Program-made: the position numbers and the translations under genes | Part shown: positions 16,977 through 25,731 of the stretch, piece by piece | Position numbering within the stretch: the first letter of the stretch is position 1 | How the letters are laid out: the number at the start of each line of letters is the position of its first letter | The notes under the pieces: generated by a model | The model's database searches: none | What the model saw: the letters and a program-made list of their open reading frames with translations, nothing else | Told to the model about the DNA's origin: nothing | Assembly (NCBI GenBank): GCA_035606695.1 | Contig: DATNEW010000031.1 | Span: forward strand, 1-64,000 | Length of the DNA stretch: 64,000 nucleotides | Source of the DNA: Gemmatimonadaceae bacterium | GTDB lineage: Bacteria > Gemmatimonadota > Gemmatimonadetes > Gemmatimonadales > Gemmatimonadaceae | Direction: 5' to 3'

Positions 16977-18065
16977 TCAGCGAGCTCGGCTGGGTGCAAT
17001 CTTGTCGAACGGCACGTTGCCGATCGCGTACGAGCTCCAATCCTTGTAGTCGAAGTGCCACCACTCGGTGGGATTCACCGTGAAGCCTTCGTGCTCCATG
17101 ACGCGCCGCAAGAGCGCGCGATGCCACCGTTGGAGCGAGGTGCCGCCCGGATAATTCGCGTACGCGCGATCCGTGCTTTCGTCGTACGTGCTCGGCATCT
17201 CGACCGGTTGGCCGTTCGGCAACTCGTACAAGGTGAGATCCACCGCCTCACCGCGATTGTGCCGCGAGCCCTGCGCGGGATTCGCGACGAGCCACCGCTT
17301 GTCGGCCGGCGTTGCGTCCCAGAACATCTTCGTCACGTACCACGGACGATACGCATCGTGAATCAGCAGGCCGTAGCCGAGCGGCGCGAGCAGTCGATTC
17401 GCGCGCGCGACGGCTTCGGCGGCCGGCCGCTGCATGAACGCGCGCGCTTCGGTATAGAAGCGAGTGCCGAGGAAGTTGTTGGTCGTCGCGTAGCGGATCT
17501 CGAGCTTGATCGACGGATCGAGGCTCGTGAGCTCGACCAGGTCCGGTGCGCGAAAATTTCCGTGCTCCGCCGGTGGCGATGCGGCAAGCGCCTCGACACG
17601 CAGTTCTTCGACGGGACGCACGGGCGTCACGCGCAGCTGATTGGTTCCCGGCCGCGGCTCGATGTCGCGGCGCGGAATGGTCGTGCTGCCGATGCTCATC
17701 CAGCGCGCGCGTCCCGATACATCGCGCACGAACGTGATGCGATCCGCGGATACGCCGAGCAGCGACTGAGTCAGCGCGCGGTCGGCGGTGAATGCGTCGT
17801 TCGATTGTGGGGCGAGCGGCGTCATGTGCCGCGTCGTGTCGGCGATCCACAAGCGCCCCGAGTCCTCGAGCACCAGGCGTTCGCCGGTCGGCGCGTCGTA
17901 TTCGCCGATCAATCCGAGCCAGGCACGCGGCGGCGCGTCGGGCATTTCGCCGGGCAGGAGCCAGGCGGCCTGCCCGGCGGGCGGTATAGGGTACGACGGG
18001 GTCGCGCTTCGGCGACAGGCAGCGACCGCAAGGAGAAGTATTAGAGAACGCTTATTGATCGTCAT
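16977..18065 (-). CDS. D-alanyl-D-alanine dipeptidase (VanX/M15D family), lipoprotein
   Basis: The product has 362 residues. A lipobox at Cys17 (LAVAAC) predicts membrane anchoring. The peptidase domain occupies about 175-362: SRHNRGEAVD supplies zinc ligands His269 and Asp276, and EWWHFDY supplies catalytic Glu334 and zinc ligand His337, matching VanX spacing (H-x6-D, E-x2-H). It cleaves D-Ala-D-Ala or related dipeptides, probably in peptidoglycan turnover, since no vanH/vanA genes are nearby. Residues about 35-170 form an extra N-terminal domain of unknown function. Its ATG overlaps the stop of the DUF3618 gene by 4 bp. Confidence 0.9.
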   Translation of the reverse strand: MTINKRSLILLLAVAACRRSATPSYPIPPAGQAAWLLPGEMPDAPPRAWLGLIGEYDAPTGERLVLEDSGRLWIADTTRHMTPLAPQSNDAFTADRALTQSLLGVSADRITFVRDVSGRARWMSIGSTTIPRRDIEPRPGTNQLRVTPVRPVEELRVEALAASPPAEHGNFRAPDLVELTSLDPSIKLEIRYATTNNFLGTRFYTEARAFMQRPAAEAVARANRLLAPLGYGLLIHDAYRPWYVTKMFWDATPADKRWLVANPAQGSRHNRGEAVDLTLYELPNGQPVEMPSTYDESTDRAYANYPGGTSLQRWHRALLRRVMEHEGFTVNPTEWWHFDYKDWSSYAIGNVPFDKIAPSRAR

Positions 18066-18547
18066 CCGGGTGGCAGATGCCGGCGCGCCTGGTCGCGTGT
18101 CACGCCGAGCAGGCCGAGCACTTCGTCGAGTCCCTGGTTCAGAAGATCGTGAACCGCCGACGCCGCGTCGGCGCGAAGTCCGCCGCTGGACTCCTCGGTT
18201 TCCGGCTCGGGCGTTTGCGCGTCGTCACTGCCGGAGAATCTATCCACGATGGCGTCCTTGGCGGCAACGGCGCCGCCGGCGATCGCCGGGCCGGCGCTTT
18301 TCGCGCCTTCGAGTGCCGCGCTCGCGGCTTTCTTGTCCGCGCCCGTGAGTCCGATCGCCAGGCCGGCGCCGACGGCGAGACCGATCGCGATCCACGGATA
18401 CTCGCGCGCGTAGTGCAGCGGATTGACGGCTTCCTTCGCGCGCTCGACACGTTGCGACACCGTGTCCTTCAATTCATCGGCCGTCTCCGCGAGACGGGCG
18501 CGTGTATCCATGATCTCGTTGCGAGCCTGCTCGATGTCCGGCGACAT
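18062..18547 (-). CDS. DUF3618 membrane protein
   Basis: The product has 161 residues from ATG 18547, which has a GAGGA ribosome site; the longer open frame upstream lacks one. It starts [26 protein letters not shown], the DUF3618 signature, followed by [25 protein letters not shown] and one membrane helix ([16 protein letters not shown]). The C-terminal half is Ala/Gly- and acid-rich. These small proteins are usually found with envelope or stress genes (ElaB/YqjD-like ribosome hibernation anchors are a distant analogy). It is translationally coupled to the vanX-like gene by an ATGA overlap. Confidence 0.85.
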   Translation of the reverse strand: MSPDIEQARNEIMDTRARLAETADELKDTVSQRVERAKEAVNPLHYAREYPWIAIGLAVGAGLAIGLTGADKKAASAALEGAKSAGPAIAGGAVAAKDAIVDRFSGSDDAQTPEPETEESSGGLRADAASAVHDLLNQGLDEVLGLLGVTRDQARRHLPPG

Positions 18548-18638
18548 GGGTTCCTCGGGGTTGCTTCGTTGCTTCACTGCTTCCGCTCGGTTGCAGAAGT
18601 CGCGCCGATGGCGCTCCACACCGCCTCTACATTTCGCC

Positions 18639-19643
18639 ATGGCAGTCTTCTCGGTGCTGGATCTCGCGCCGATCGTTCAAGGTGGAACGGCGGCGGAAGC
18701 GTTTCATAGATCGGTGGATCTTGCGCGGCACGCGGAGCAGTGGGGCTATCGCCGGTTCTGGCTGGCGGAGCATCACAGCATGCCGGGCGTCGCGAGTGCG
18801 GCGACGTCGGTGGTGATCGCGCACGTAGCCGCTGGGACGTCGACGATTCGCGTGGGCGCCGGCGGCATCATGCTGCCGAATCATTCGCCGCTGTTGATCG
18901 CCGAGCAGTTCGGCACGCTCGAGTCGCTTTATCCGGGGCGCATCGATCTCGCGCTCGGGCGGGCACCCGGCTCGGATCAACTCACGGCGATCGCGCTGCG
19001 CCGTACGAACGCGGCCGCCGACGCATTTCCCCAGGACGTCGCCGAGTTGATCGCGTACTTTCGCGAACCCGAGCAGGGGCAGGAAGTCGTGGCGGTGCCG
19101 GGCGCGGGATTGCGCGTGCCGATCTGGATTCTTGGATCGAGCATGTTCGGCGCGCAGCTGGCTGCGTACATGGGATTGCCGTTCGCGTTTGCGTCGCACT
19201 TCGCGCCGGCGTACCTCATGCCGGCGATCGAGACGTATCGCAGCCGCTTTCAGCCGTCGGAGTTTCTCGAGCGGCCCTACCTGATGCTCGGCGCGTCGGT
19301 CATCGCGGCCGATTCAGATGCCGAGGCGCGGCGGTTGTTCACGTCGTTTCAGCAGTCGTTCATCAGTATGCGGCGCGGCCGGCCAATCCAGTTTCCGCCG
19401 CCGGTCGACGAGCTGAAGATTCAATTGTCGCCGTTGGAGCGCGCGCAGTTCGAGCCAATCCTTGGGAACGCAATCGTCGGGTCACCCCTGACAATTCGTG
19501 CGCGAGTCGACAAATTCATCGACGAGACCGGTGCGAACGAGCTCATCATCTCGTCGCAGATCTACGACCATGCTGCGCGATTACGGTCGTATGAAATCGT
19601 CTCCGAGCTCCAGGGTGACGACGCCCCGTCTCGAACGGTGTGA
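18639..19643 (+). CDS. LLM-class flavin-dependent oxidoreductase (luciferase-like)
   Basis: The 334-residue TIM-barrel protein matches the bacterial luciferase family, MsnO8-like branch: [12 protein letters not shown] at the start, [14 protein letters not shown] at about 40, [15 protein letters not shown] at about 70, and [13 protein letters not shown] at about 105. It would use reduced FMN (or F420) to oxidise an unknown small molecule. ATG 18639 is chosen because the conserved first strand starts there; the frame is open 216 bp upstream through the divergent DUF3618 gene. The stop overlaps a GTG, but the following lipoprotein more likely starts at ATG 19661. Confidence 0.88.
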   Translation: MAVFSVLDLAPIVQGGTAAEAFHRSVDLARHAEQWGYRRFWLAEHHSMPGVASAATSVVIAHVAAGTSTIRVGAGGIMLPNHSPLLIAEQFGTLESLYPGRIDLALGRAPGSDQLTAIALRRTNAAADAFPQDVAELIAYFREPEQGQEVVAVPGAGLRVPIWILGSSMFGAQLAAYMGLPFAFASHFAPAYLMPAIETYRSRFQPSEFLERPYLMLGASVIAADSDAEARRLFTSFQQSFISMRRGRPIQFPPPVDELKIQLSPLERAQFEPILGNAIVGSPLTIRARVDKFIDETGANELIISSQIYDHAARLRSYEIVSELQGDDAPSRTV

Positions 19644-19660
19644 CTGGAGAGAGCGTGACC

Positions 19661-20461
19661 ATGCCTCGTGTGATTCGATTCGCCGTCGCCGCAACCGTCA
19701 CGACATTGCTGGGCGCGATGGCGTGCTCGAATGGCGACCGCTCGGTGACCGAGCCGTCGAATCAGCTCGATGTGGCGGCGCTGCTCGCCGCGGCGGCGAG
19801 CGGTGAGCCGTCGGCCTATCCGACGGGCGCGCCGGCGATCGCGCTGCCCGTCCCGTCGACCGCGGTGCTGGGAGGCTGCACGTACTCGGCGGCCAATCAG
19901 CGTTTCGACTGCGCGCCGCGAACGATCCTCGGGCTCACGTACAAGAGCTCGTATTATCTGCTCGCGGCCGACGGTACTTCGCTGTCGACGCCAGACGCGA
20001 GCAAGGTCGCGGCGCTCCGCACGGTGTTCGACGTCACGGGCACCATCATTTCGGCGTCGGCCGTCGCCGGGGTGAAGGACTCGATGTCGGTCAATCACCA
20101 CGACGACCTGACGCTCTCCGGTCTGCTCACGGGCAACCGCACGGAGAATGGCACGTCGACCGATCACGACTTCATCGTGTTCGACATCAATGGAACGCGC
20201 ACGACGGACAAGATCGACACCAACGGCCGCACGACGAACCTCGTGCTCACCACCGGCAGCCGCTATCCGACGTCCGGCACGATCGCAACGGACGCGACGA
20301 CCACGGCGAACTTCGGATCGACGCCGACGTCCTTCACCATTCACTCGGCGCTCACGTTCAACGGCACGAGCACGGTGACGCTGGTGACGACGATCGATGA
20401 TGAGTCGACGCCGGTGACGTGCCACATCGACCTGGTGAACTTCACGACGACCTGCAGCTGA
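19661..20461 (+). CDS. lipoprotein of unknown function, tandem paralogue 1
   Basis: The product has 266 residues. ATG 19661 has a GGAGAG ribosome site. The signal peptide ends in a lipobox (LLGAMAC). The mature part is Thr/Ser-rich and beta-strand-rich. CTYSAANQRFDCAP recurs as CTYSPANQRFDCAP in the next gene, and both proteins close with TCHIDL/TCRIDL followed by a final Cys, suggesting two conserved disulfides. The two are clearly a tandem duplication. No enzyme motif is visible; a surface or periplasmic structural role is the most that can be said. Confidence 0.75.
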   Translation: MPRVIRFAVAATVTTLLGAMACSNGDRSVTEPSNQLDVAALLAAAASGEPSAYPTGAPAIALPVPSTAVLGGCTYSAANQRFDCAPRTILGLTYKSSYYLLAADGTSLSTPDASKVAALRTVFDVTGTIISASAVAGVKDSMSVNHHDDLTLSGLLTGNRTENGTSTDHDFIVFDINGTRTTDKIDTNGRTTNLVLTTGSRYPTSGTIATDATTTANFGSTPTSFTIHSALTFNGTSTVTLVTTIDDESTPVTCHIDLVNFTTTCS

Positions 20462-20535
20462 GACCGTCGCCGAGTTCGGCGGTACGACGGCGGTACGACG
20501 GCGCGCGCGCACGTCCTTTGAATAGAAACGAAGCC

Positions 20536-21324
20536 ATGAAACAGCTTCGCTTTCTTCCGATCGCGGCCTCGGCAGTTCTCGCCGCCGCGTGCAGCGCGAC
20601 GAACGACACCTCGCCGAACGACAAGACGCTGGACATCAATACCGTGCTGACGCAGGTGTCGGCGGGCGATCCATCGACGTTCGCGGGCGTGCGGACCGCG
20701 TTTGCGCTCCCCACGGTGGCGACAACGGCGACGCTTCCGACCTCCTGCACGTACTCGCCGGCCAATCAGCGGTTCGACTGCGCGCCGGTCAAGATTGGCT
20801 CATTGACCTTCACGACGTCGTACTATGTGCTCGACGCAGCCGGCGGCTCGCTCACCACGACGAATGCGACGCTGGCCGCGGCCGTCCGCGTGATCACCGA
20901 CGTGACCGGGTTGGTCGACGTGACCTCCACGGGAAGCGTCAACGTCACGGTGAACAAGCACAGCGATCTCACAATGAGCGGACTGATTTCAGGTCCGCGC
21001 GTGTTGAATGGCACGTCGACCGAGCATGATTTGCTCGCGACGTCTGGTTCGGTCTCGACGTCGACGACGATCGATCTCACGAGCACCACGTCGAACGTCG
21101 TGCTGCCGTCGGCGACGACGAGCAACTGGCCTCAATCGGGTTCGATCACGAGCGACCTTGCCGACGCCACGAAGATCGGATCGCTGCCCGCCGTGCCGAC
21201 ATCCATGCATTCGGTGATCACGTTCAATGGCACGAGCATCGTGACGTTCATGTCGACGATCGCGGGTACAACGCAGACGTGCCGGATCGATCTGTCGGGC
21301 AATACGGCTGCGTCGTGTGTGTAG
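20536..21324 (+). CDS. lipoprotein of unknown function, tandem paralogue 2
   Basis: The product has 262 residues. The lipobox is VLAAACS near residue 19. It is homologous to the preceding gene along its whole length: a DINTVL.QVSAGDPS segment, CTYSPANQRFDCAP, SYYVLDAAGGSL, NKHSDLTMSGLISG, NGTSTEHD, and the closing TCRIDLSG...SCV. The proteins differ most in the Thr-rich linkers. It lies 74 bp after its paralogue and converges on the MATE exporter gene. Function unknown. Confidence 0.75.
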   Translation: MKQLRFLPIAASAVLAAACSATNDTSPNDKTLDINTVLTQVSAGDPSTFAGVRTAFALPTVATTATLPTSCTYSPANQRFDCAPVKIGSLTFTTSYYVLDAAGGSLTTTNATLAAAVRVITDVTGLVDVTSTGSVNVTVNKHSDLTMSGLISGPRVLNGTSTEHDLLATSGSVSTSTTIDLTSTTSNVVLPSATTSNWPQSGSITSDLADATKIGSLPAVPTSMHSVITFNGTSIVTFMSTIAGTTQTCRIDLSGNTAASCV

Positions 21325-21343
21325 CTGAGGAACGCAGAGCGCA

Positions 21344-22768
21344 CTACGCGCTCCGCATTCCTTCCTCGGTGAGGATCTCGTTCGACACGGCGCGAACGAG
21401 ATCGTCGCCGGGGTCGGTCAGGCGCTTCCGCTTCCAGTCGCCGCGCGCGTAAACCGCCATCGTGATCAGGGCGATGACCACGTTCGAGATCGGAAACGCC
21501 CACCAGATGCCGTGCGCGCCCATGGTGGTGTGTTCGGCGAAGACGTAAGCGAGCGGGAACTGGAGCACCCACTGCGACACGAGCGTGAGGATCATCGTCA
21601 CGACCATGTTGCCCGAGGCGCGCAACACGCCGGTGAGCGAAAACTGCGCGCCGAGGAATCCCCACGACAGCGCCATCGTGCGAAGAAAGACGGTGCCTTC
21701 GCGAATGACGTTTGGATCGCCCGGCACGAAGAACGCCACGAGCCGCGGGGCGAAGAAGAACGCGATGACGCCCATGACCTCGAGCACGCCGAAGCCAAGC
21801 GTGGCGCCCAGTCGGCCGATGCGCGCCGCGCGATCGATGTTGCCGGCGCCGATGTTCTGCCCGACGAGCGCGGACACGGCCATCGAGAGTCCCATCGCGG
21901 GAATCATCACGACTTGGAGAATCGTCGAGCCGACGCCGTACGACGCGACGGTGAGCGTGCCGAAGCTGGTGATCAGAAACGTCAGGACGGTCAGGCCCAA
22001 GGCGCGCGCCGATTGCTCGATCGAGGCGGGAAAGCCGAGTGTGAATGCGCGGCGGACGTAGGACATGTCGGGGATGAAGTCGCGCCAGACGAGATGCACG
22101 CCGTATCGCCCGCCGAGCAACACGCCGAGTCCAACGAGCGCCGCCAGACTCTGCGTGCAGAACGTTGCGATCGCGGCGCCCATGACGCCGTAAGCCGGAA
22201 TCGGTCCCCAGCCGAAGATGAACGGCGGATCGAGAATGAAGTTGAGAATGACCGTGCCCAGGACGATGTACACGGGCAGCTTGGCTTCGCCGACGCCGCG
22301 CATGATCGACTGGAACATGAAGAAGAAGAAGTTGAACACGAGGCCGACGAACGACACGCGCATGAATCCGCGCGCGCCGGGGAACACGTCGGGCGCAACG
22401 CCCATGAGATGCAGCAGTCCCGGCGCGGCGATGTAGCCGGCGGCGCCGAGGACCACGGAGATCACGACGACGGTGACGAGCGTCTGCGCGGCGACGTGAT
22501 CGACCATCTCCTGATTGCGCGCGCCGAAGTACTGTGCGGTGAGCGTCGAGCCGGCGATCGCGAAGCCGGCGCCGAGTCCGACGGTCAGAAACATCACCGG
22601 CGTTGAGACGGAAACAGCGGCGACCGCGGTGCCGCCGAGCCGTCCGACCCAAAACGCATCGATGAGTTGATACGCTGCCTGCAGCACGTTCGCGAGCGCG
22701 ATCGGCACGGCGAGCGTGAGCAGCGATTTGAGAATTGGCCCTTCGAGCAGCCGGCTTGGGTGCGCCAT
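21344..22768 (-). CDS. MATE-family multidrug/metabolite exporter
   Basis: A 474-residue, 12-helix antiporter with two MATE halves. LLTLAVPIALANVLQAAYQLIDAFWVGRLGGTAVAAV is the classical N-terminal motif, seen here in pieces at residues about 14-50, and the second half repeats LGFPASIEQSARALG...GVGSTILQVVMIPAMGLSMA at about 260-310. It expels cationic or organic compounds using Na+ or H+. ATG 22768 is used; the open frame extends to a GTG at 22813. It is divergent from the wrbA gene. Confidence 0.9.
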   Translation of the reverse strand: MAHPSRLLEGPILKSLLTLAVPIALANVLQAAYQLIDAFWVGRLGGTAVAAVSVSTPVMFLTVGLGAGFAIAGSTLTAQYFGARNQEMVDHVAAQTLVTVVVISVVLGAAGYIAAPGLLHLMGVAPDVFPGARGFMRVSFVGLVFNFFFFMFQSIMRGVGEAKLPVYIVLGTVILNFILDPPFIFGWGPIPAYGVMGAAIATFCTQSLAALVGLGVLLGGRYGVHLVWRDFIPDMSYVRRAFTLGFPASIEQSARALGLTVLTFLITSFGTLTVASYGVGSTILQVVMIPAMGLSMAVSALVGQNIGAGNIDRAARIGRLGATLGFGVLEVMGVIAFFFAPRLVAFFVPGDPNVIREGTVFLRTMALSWGFLGAQFSLTGVLRASGNMVVTMILTLVSQWVLQFPLAYVFAEHTTMGAHGIWWAFPISNVVIALITMAVYARGDWKRKRLTDPGDDLVRAVSNEILTEEGMRSA

Positions 22769-22873
22769 GCCGAACAGTAAATGCTCGCTGCGTGCCGCAA
22801 AGGTCGCCGCCACGCCGGGATGTTTCTTGCAACGCGCCGGCTCGCCTACGGCTTACATCAACACGAGAGGAGC

Positions 22874-23476
22874 ATGGCAACGGTGGCAACCGTACGACTC
22901 GCGGTGATCTTTTACAGCACTTACGGCACCAATCATCAGATGGCGGAGATCGCGGCCGAAGCGGCACGGGCGGCGGGTGCGGAAGTGCGTTTGCTCAAAG
23001 TGAAGGAGACGGCGCCCGACGAAGTGGTGAAGGGTCAGGATGCATGGCGGGCCCAGGCGGAAAAGAGCGCGCATCTTCCCGAGCCGACCTACGCCGACAT
23101 GGAGTGGGCGAACGCGTATCTGTTCAGCGCTCCGACGCGATATGGTGTCTCAGCGAGTCAGCTGCGCGCGTTCATCGACACGCTCGGCCCGATCTGGGCG
23201 CAGGGCAAGCTGGCCAACAAGGCGGTGTCGGCGATGACGAGCGCGCAGAATACGCACGGCGGCCAGGAATCGACGATTCTTGGATTGTACACGACGATGA
23301 TGCACTGGGGTGCGATCATCGTGGCGCCGGGATATACGGATCCGATCTACTACAAGTCGGGCGGCAATCCGTACGGTGTGAGTGTGAACGCGGGCTCGAT
23401 CACGGACGATCAGAAGGAGGCGATTCGCGCGCAGGCGCGCCGGTTGGTGGAGTTTGCGGGGAAGATCGCGTCGTAG
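22874..23476 (+). CDS. wrbA: NAD(P)H:quinone oxidoreductase, WrbA family
   Basis: A 200-residue flavodoxin-fold protein. [23 protein letters not shown] is the FMN phosphate-binding loop, seen in the usual place at residues about 9-31. [18 protein letters not shown] and the later [19 protein letters not shown] and YGVSVNAGS are WrbA signatures. It reduces quinones by two electrons to limit redox cycling. ATG 22874 has a strong AGAGGAG ribosome site. It is convergent with the M19 dipeptidase gene and divergent from the MATE exporter. Confidence 0.92.
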   Translation: MATVATVRLAVIFYSTYGTNHQMAEIAAEAARAAGAEVRLLKVKETAPDEVVKGQDAWRAQAEKSAHLPEPTYADMEWANAYLFSAPTRYGVSASQLRAFIDTLGPIWAQGKLANKAVSAMTSAQNTHGGQESTILGLYTTMMHWGAIIVAPGYTDPIYYKSGGNPYGVSVNAGSITDDQKEAIRAQARRLVEFAGKIAS

Positions 23477-23499
23477 TCAGCCTCGCGAGGAGGACGGGA

Positions 23500-24819
23500 T
23501 CACGCCTTCGGCTTCACCCCTCGATCCAACTCCTCGATCGTCGCGATCGACGGCTTCCTCGTCTTCTTCAACCGCGCCGACACTTGTTCCGCCTGCTGGA
23601 GCACGCGCAGGATGTTCCCGCTCGAGAGCTTGGCGAGATCCGCGTCGCTCCAGCCGCGGCGCGCAAGCTCCGCGAACAGCGTCGGATACTTCGAGACATC
23701 CTCGAGCCCGACGACGTTGTCGGTGATGCCGTCGAAGTCGCTGCCGATGCCGACGTGATCGACGCCGGCGACCTTGCGCACGTGGTCGATCATGTCGGCG
23801 ACCTGCGCAACGGTCGCTTGCGGGCGCGGATGCGACGCGCGCCATGCATCCACCTCGCGCTTCGCCGCCGCGGCGTCATTCGGATAACGCTTGCCCGCCG
23901 CCGCGGACACGGCCGCCAGTGCATCGGCGTCGGCCTTCACCGCCGCGGACACGAACTCGGTGACGAACGGTACCATCACGACGCCGCCGTTCTTCGGGAG
24001 GCGCGCGAGAATCGAGTCGGGGACGTTGCGCGGATGATCGACCAGCGCGCGGGCGCCGGAGTGTGAGAAGATCACCGGCGCCTCGGACACGTCGAGCGCG
24101 GCACTCATCGTCCCTGGCGACACGTGCGACAGATCGACCAGCATGCCGAGCCGGTTCATCTCGCGCACGACTTCGCGTCCGAAGGGTGTGAGCCCGCCGT
24201 GCTTCGGTGCGTCGAGCGCCGCGTCCGCCCAGTCGAGCGTGACGTTGTGCGTGAGCGTCATGTAGCGGGCGCCGAGCGCGTAGTACTGGCGCAGGAGGGC
24301 GAGGGAATTCTCGATCGCGTGTCCGCCCTCGAGTCCGAGCAGCGAGCCGATCGTGCCTCGCTTGAAGTTGGCGCGCACGGCGTCGGCGGTGAGCGCCCAC
24401 TGCAGCTCGGGATGGTTCGCGATCACGGCGCGGGCGATGTCGATCTGCTCGAGCTGCACGCGCGCGTAGCCGGGCGTGCTCGCGACGTCGCCGTTGCGCC
24501 GGTACGCGCGATCGGTCGGCTCGCCGGGAATGTAGATCGACCAGAATTGCGCGCCGACATGTCCTTGCCTGAGGCGCGGAATGTCGGTCATGCCAGGTGT
24601 GTGTTTCGAGATGTCATATGCCTCGACGTCTCCGGGATGCACGCTGTCCTCGCGAATGCGCCAGGGGAGGTCGTTGTGGCCGTCCATGACGGGCGCGCGG
24701 CGAAGCACGCTGAGCGCGCGGGCCATGTTGGGATCGGTCGATTGAGCGGCGGCGTCGGCGGGAGCGGTCGAGAAAGACACGGCGAAAGCGAGAAAGAGAA
24801 TGGCGCGAAGCGGCGGCAT
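23500..24819 (-). CDS. membrane dipeptidase (peptidase family M19), exported
   Basis: A 439-residue protein whose signal peptide ends near residue 24 (ADAAAQS). Renal-dipeptidase motifs appear in order: VMDGHNDLPWR (zinc His and Asp), LGLEGGHAIEN (bridging Glu), MLVDLSHVSPGT (His), VIFSHSGARA (His), and HVGIGSDFDGI (Asp). It hydrolyses dipeptides, often with D-residues, using a binuclear zinc site, so wall-peptide recycling is likely. ATG 24819 is preferred to GTG 24831. Neither has a clear ribosome site. Confidence 0.92.
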   Translation of the reverse strand: MPPLRAILFLAFAVSFSTAPADAAAQSTDPNMARALSVLRRAPVMDGHNDLPWRIREDSVHPGDVEAYDISKHTPGMTDIPRLRQGHVGAQFWSIYIPGEPTDRAYRRNGDVASTPGYARVQLEQIDIARAVIANHPELQWALTADAVRANFKRGTIGSLLGLEGGHAIENSLALLRQYYALGARYMTLTHNVTLDWADAALDAPKHGGLTPFGREVVREMNRLGMLVDLSHVSPGTMSAALDVSEAPVIFSHSGARALVDHPRNVPDSILARLPKNGGVVMVPFVTEFVSAAVKADADALAAVSAAAGKRYPNDAAAAKREVDAWRASHPRPQATVAQVADMIDHVRKVAGVDHVGIGSDFDGITDNVVGLEDVSKYPTLFAELARRGWSDADLAKLSSGNILRVLQQAEQVSARLKKTRKPSIATIEELDRGVKPKA

Positions 24820-25039
24820 GGTCTGGGGCACGGATGAGAGGGAGTTACAAGGTACGAACGCGACGCGGTTGTCGGAAAAAGTTCCCGGCCAAAGTTCCCG
24901 GTCGGGGATTCGCGTACAGTCTCATAATGATGCGGCTCGATTCGCTGCACCGGGAACCGGCCCCGTGCAGCCCGAGTTCATGGGCGAACGCGCACGATGG
25001 TCCCCGCCTCTCTCAATGTATTGCTTTGGAGCCACTTCG

Positions 25040-25723
25040 ATGAATTCCTCGCGTCGGCTACTGCTTGCTCTAGCCGCGGCCGCGTCGGTGCTGACGGGTC
25101 TTGCCGCCTGTGCCAACGACGCCACCGCTCCCAGCGCTTCACAACCGCGTTCGGGGTTCGGTGTCCCGAGTGCCGCGCACCGCGACATCGCGGGTGAGGA
25201 CGATCCCAACTTTCTGAACATCGCCTCCACCGCGCCGTCCATCGCCAATCCCGTGATCACGTTCACGGCGACCAAGGGGCGGGACACCGTGGTGAAGATG
25301 TACTTCCGCGCGCGGGCGTCCGGCCACGGACACGACTCGACAGTGTTCGCCGCGTTCAAGGTGCCGGCGAAGGCGCTCGCGTATCGGCCCGACGGCACGC
25401 CGATCCTCGACGGACAGTCCGTCACGATCACGATGACGCTGGTCGATTCGGTGCACGGCATCATCGACTTTCAGCCGTCGGGCCTGCGGTTCTCCACCAA
25501 GAATCCAGCGACGCTGCGCATCAGCTTCGCCGATGATGATCCCGACCTGAATCAGGACGGCACCGTCAATGCCGTCGATCTCGCGCTCGCGGCCAACTTG
25601 CACATGATCTGCCGCGAATCGCCCGATTCACAGTGGTTCCGTATTCCGAGCACGCTCTTCCCGGAAACCGGCGAAGTCGAAGGCATCATCTACGGCTTCT
25701 CGGGCTACTCCATCGAGTTCTGA
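25040..25723 (+). CDS. secreted lipoprotein with dockerin-like calcium loop
   Basis: The product has 227 residues. The signal peptide ends in a lipobox (VLTGLAAC, about residue 24). A beta-rich domain (NPVITFTATKGRDTVVKMYFRAR) is followed at about 170-190 by DLNQDGTVNAVDLALAA, which fits a calcium-binding dockerin/EF-hand loop (D-x-N-x-DG-x-V-x-x-x-D). Only one loop is visible, so it is not a full dockerin pair. It precedes the sigma-54 activator gene by 8 bp. Function unknown; adhesion or complex formation at the surface is a guess. Confidence 0.6.
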   Translation: MNSSRRLLLALAAAASVLTGLAACANDATAPSASQPRSGFGVPSAAHRDIAGEDDPNFLNIASTAPSIANPVITFTATKGRDTVVKMYFRARASGHGHDSTVFAAFKVPAKALAYRPDGTPILDGQSVTITMTLVDSVHGIIDFQPSGLRFSTKNPATLRISFADDDPDLNQDGTVNAVDLALAANLHMICRESPDSQWFRIPSTLFPETGEVEGIIYGFSGYSIEF

Positions 25724-25731
25724 GGTTTCGC

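Noticed and set aside
16977-18065. Vancomycin-resistance function for the VanX-like gene
   Set aside because: No vanH, vanA-type ligase or vanRS genes are nearby; family members outside van clusters act in peptidoglycan dipeptide turnover.
21132-22967. 611-codon open frame on the minus strand over the MATE gene
   Set aside because: Its sequence is a low-complexity Arg-rich string, while the overlapping frame at 21344-22768 encodes a clear MATE exporter.
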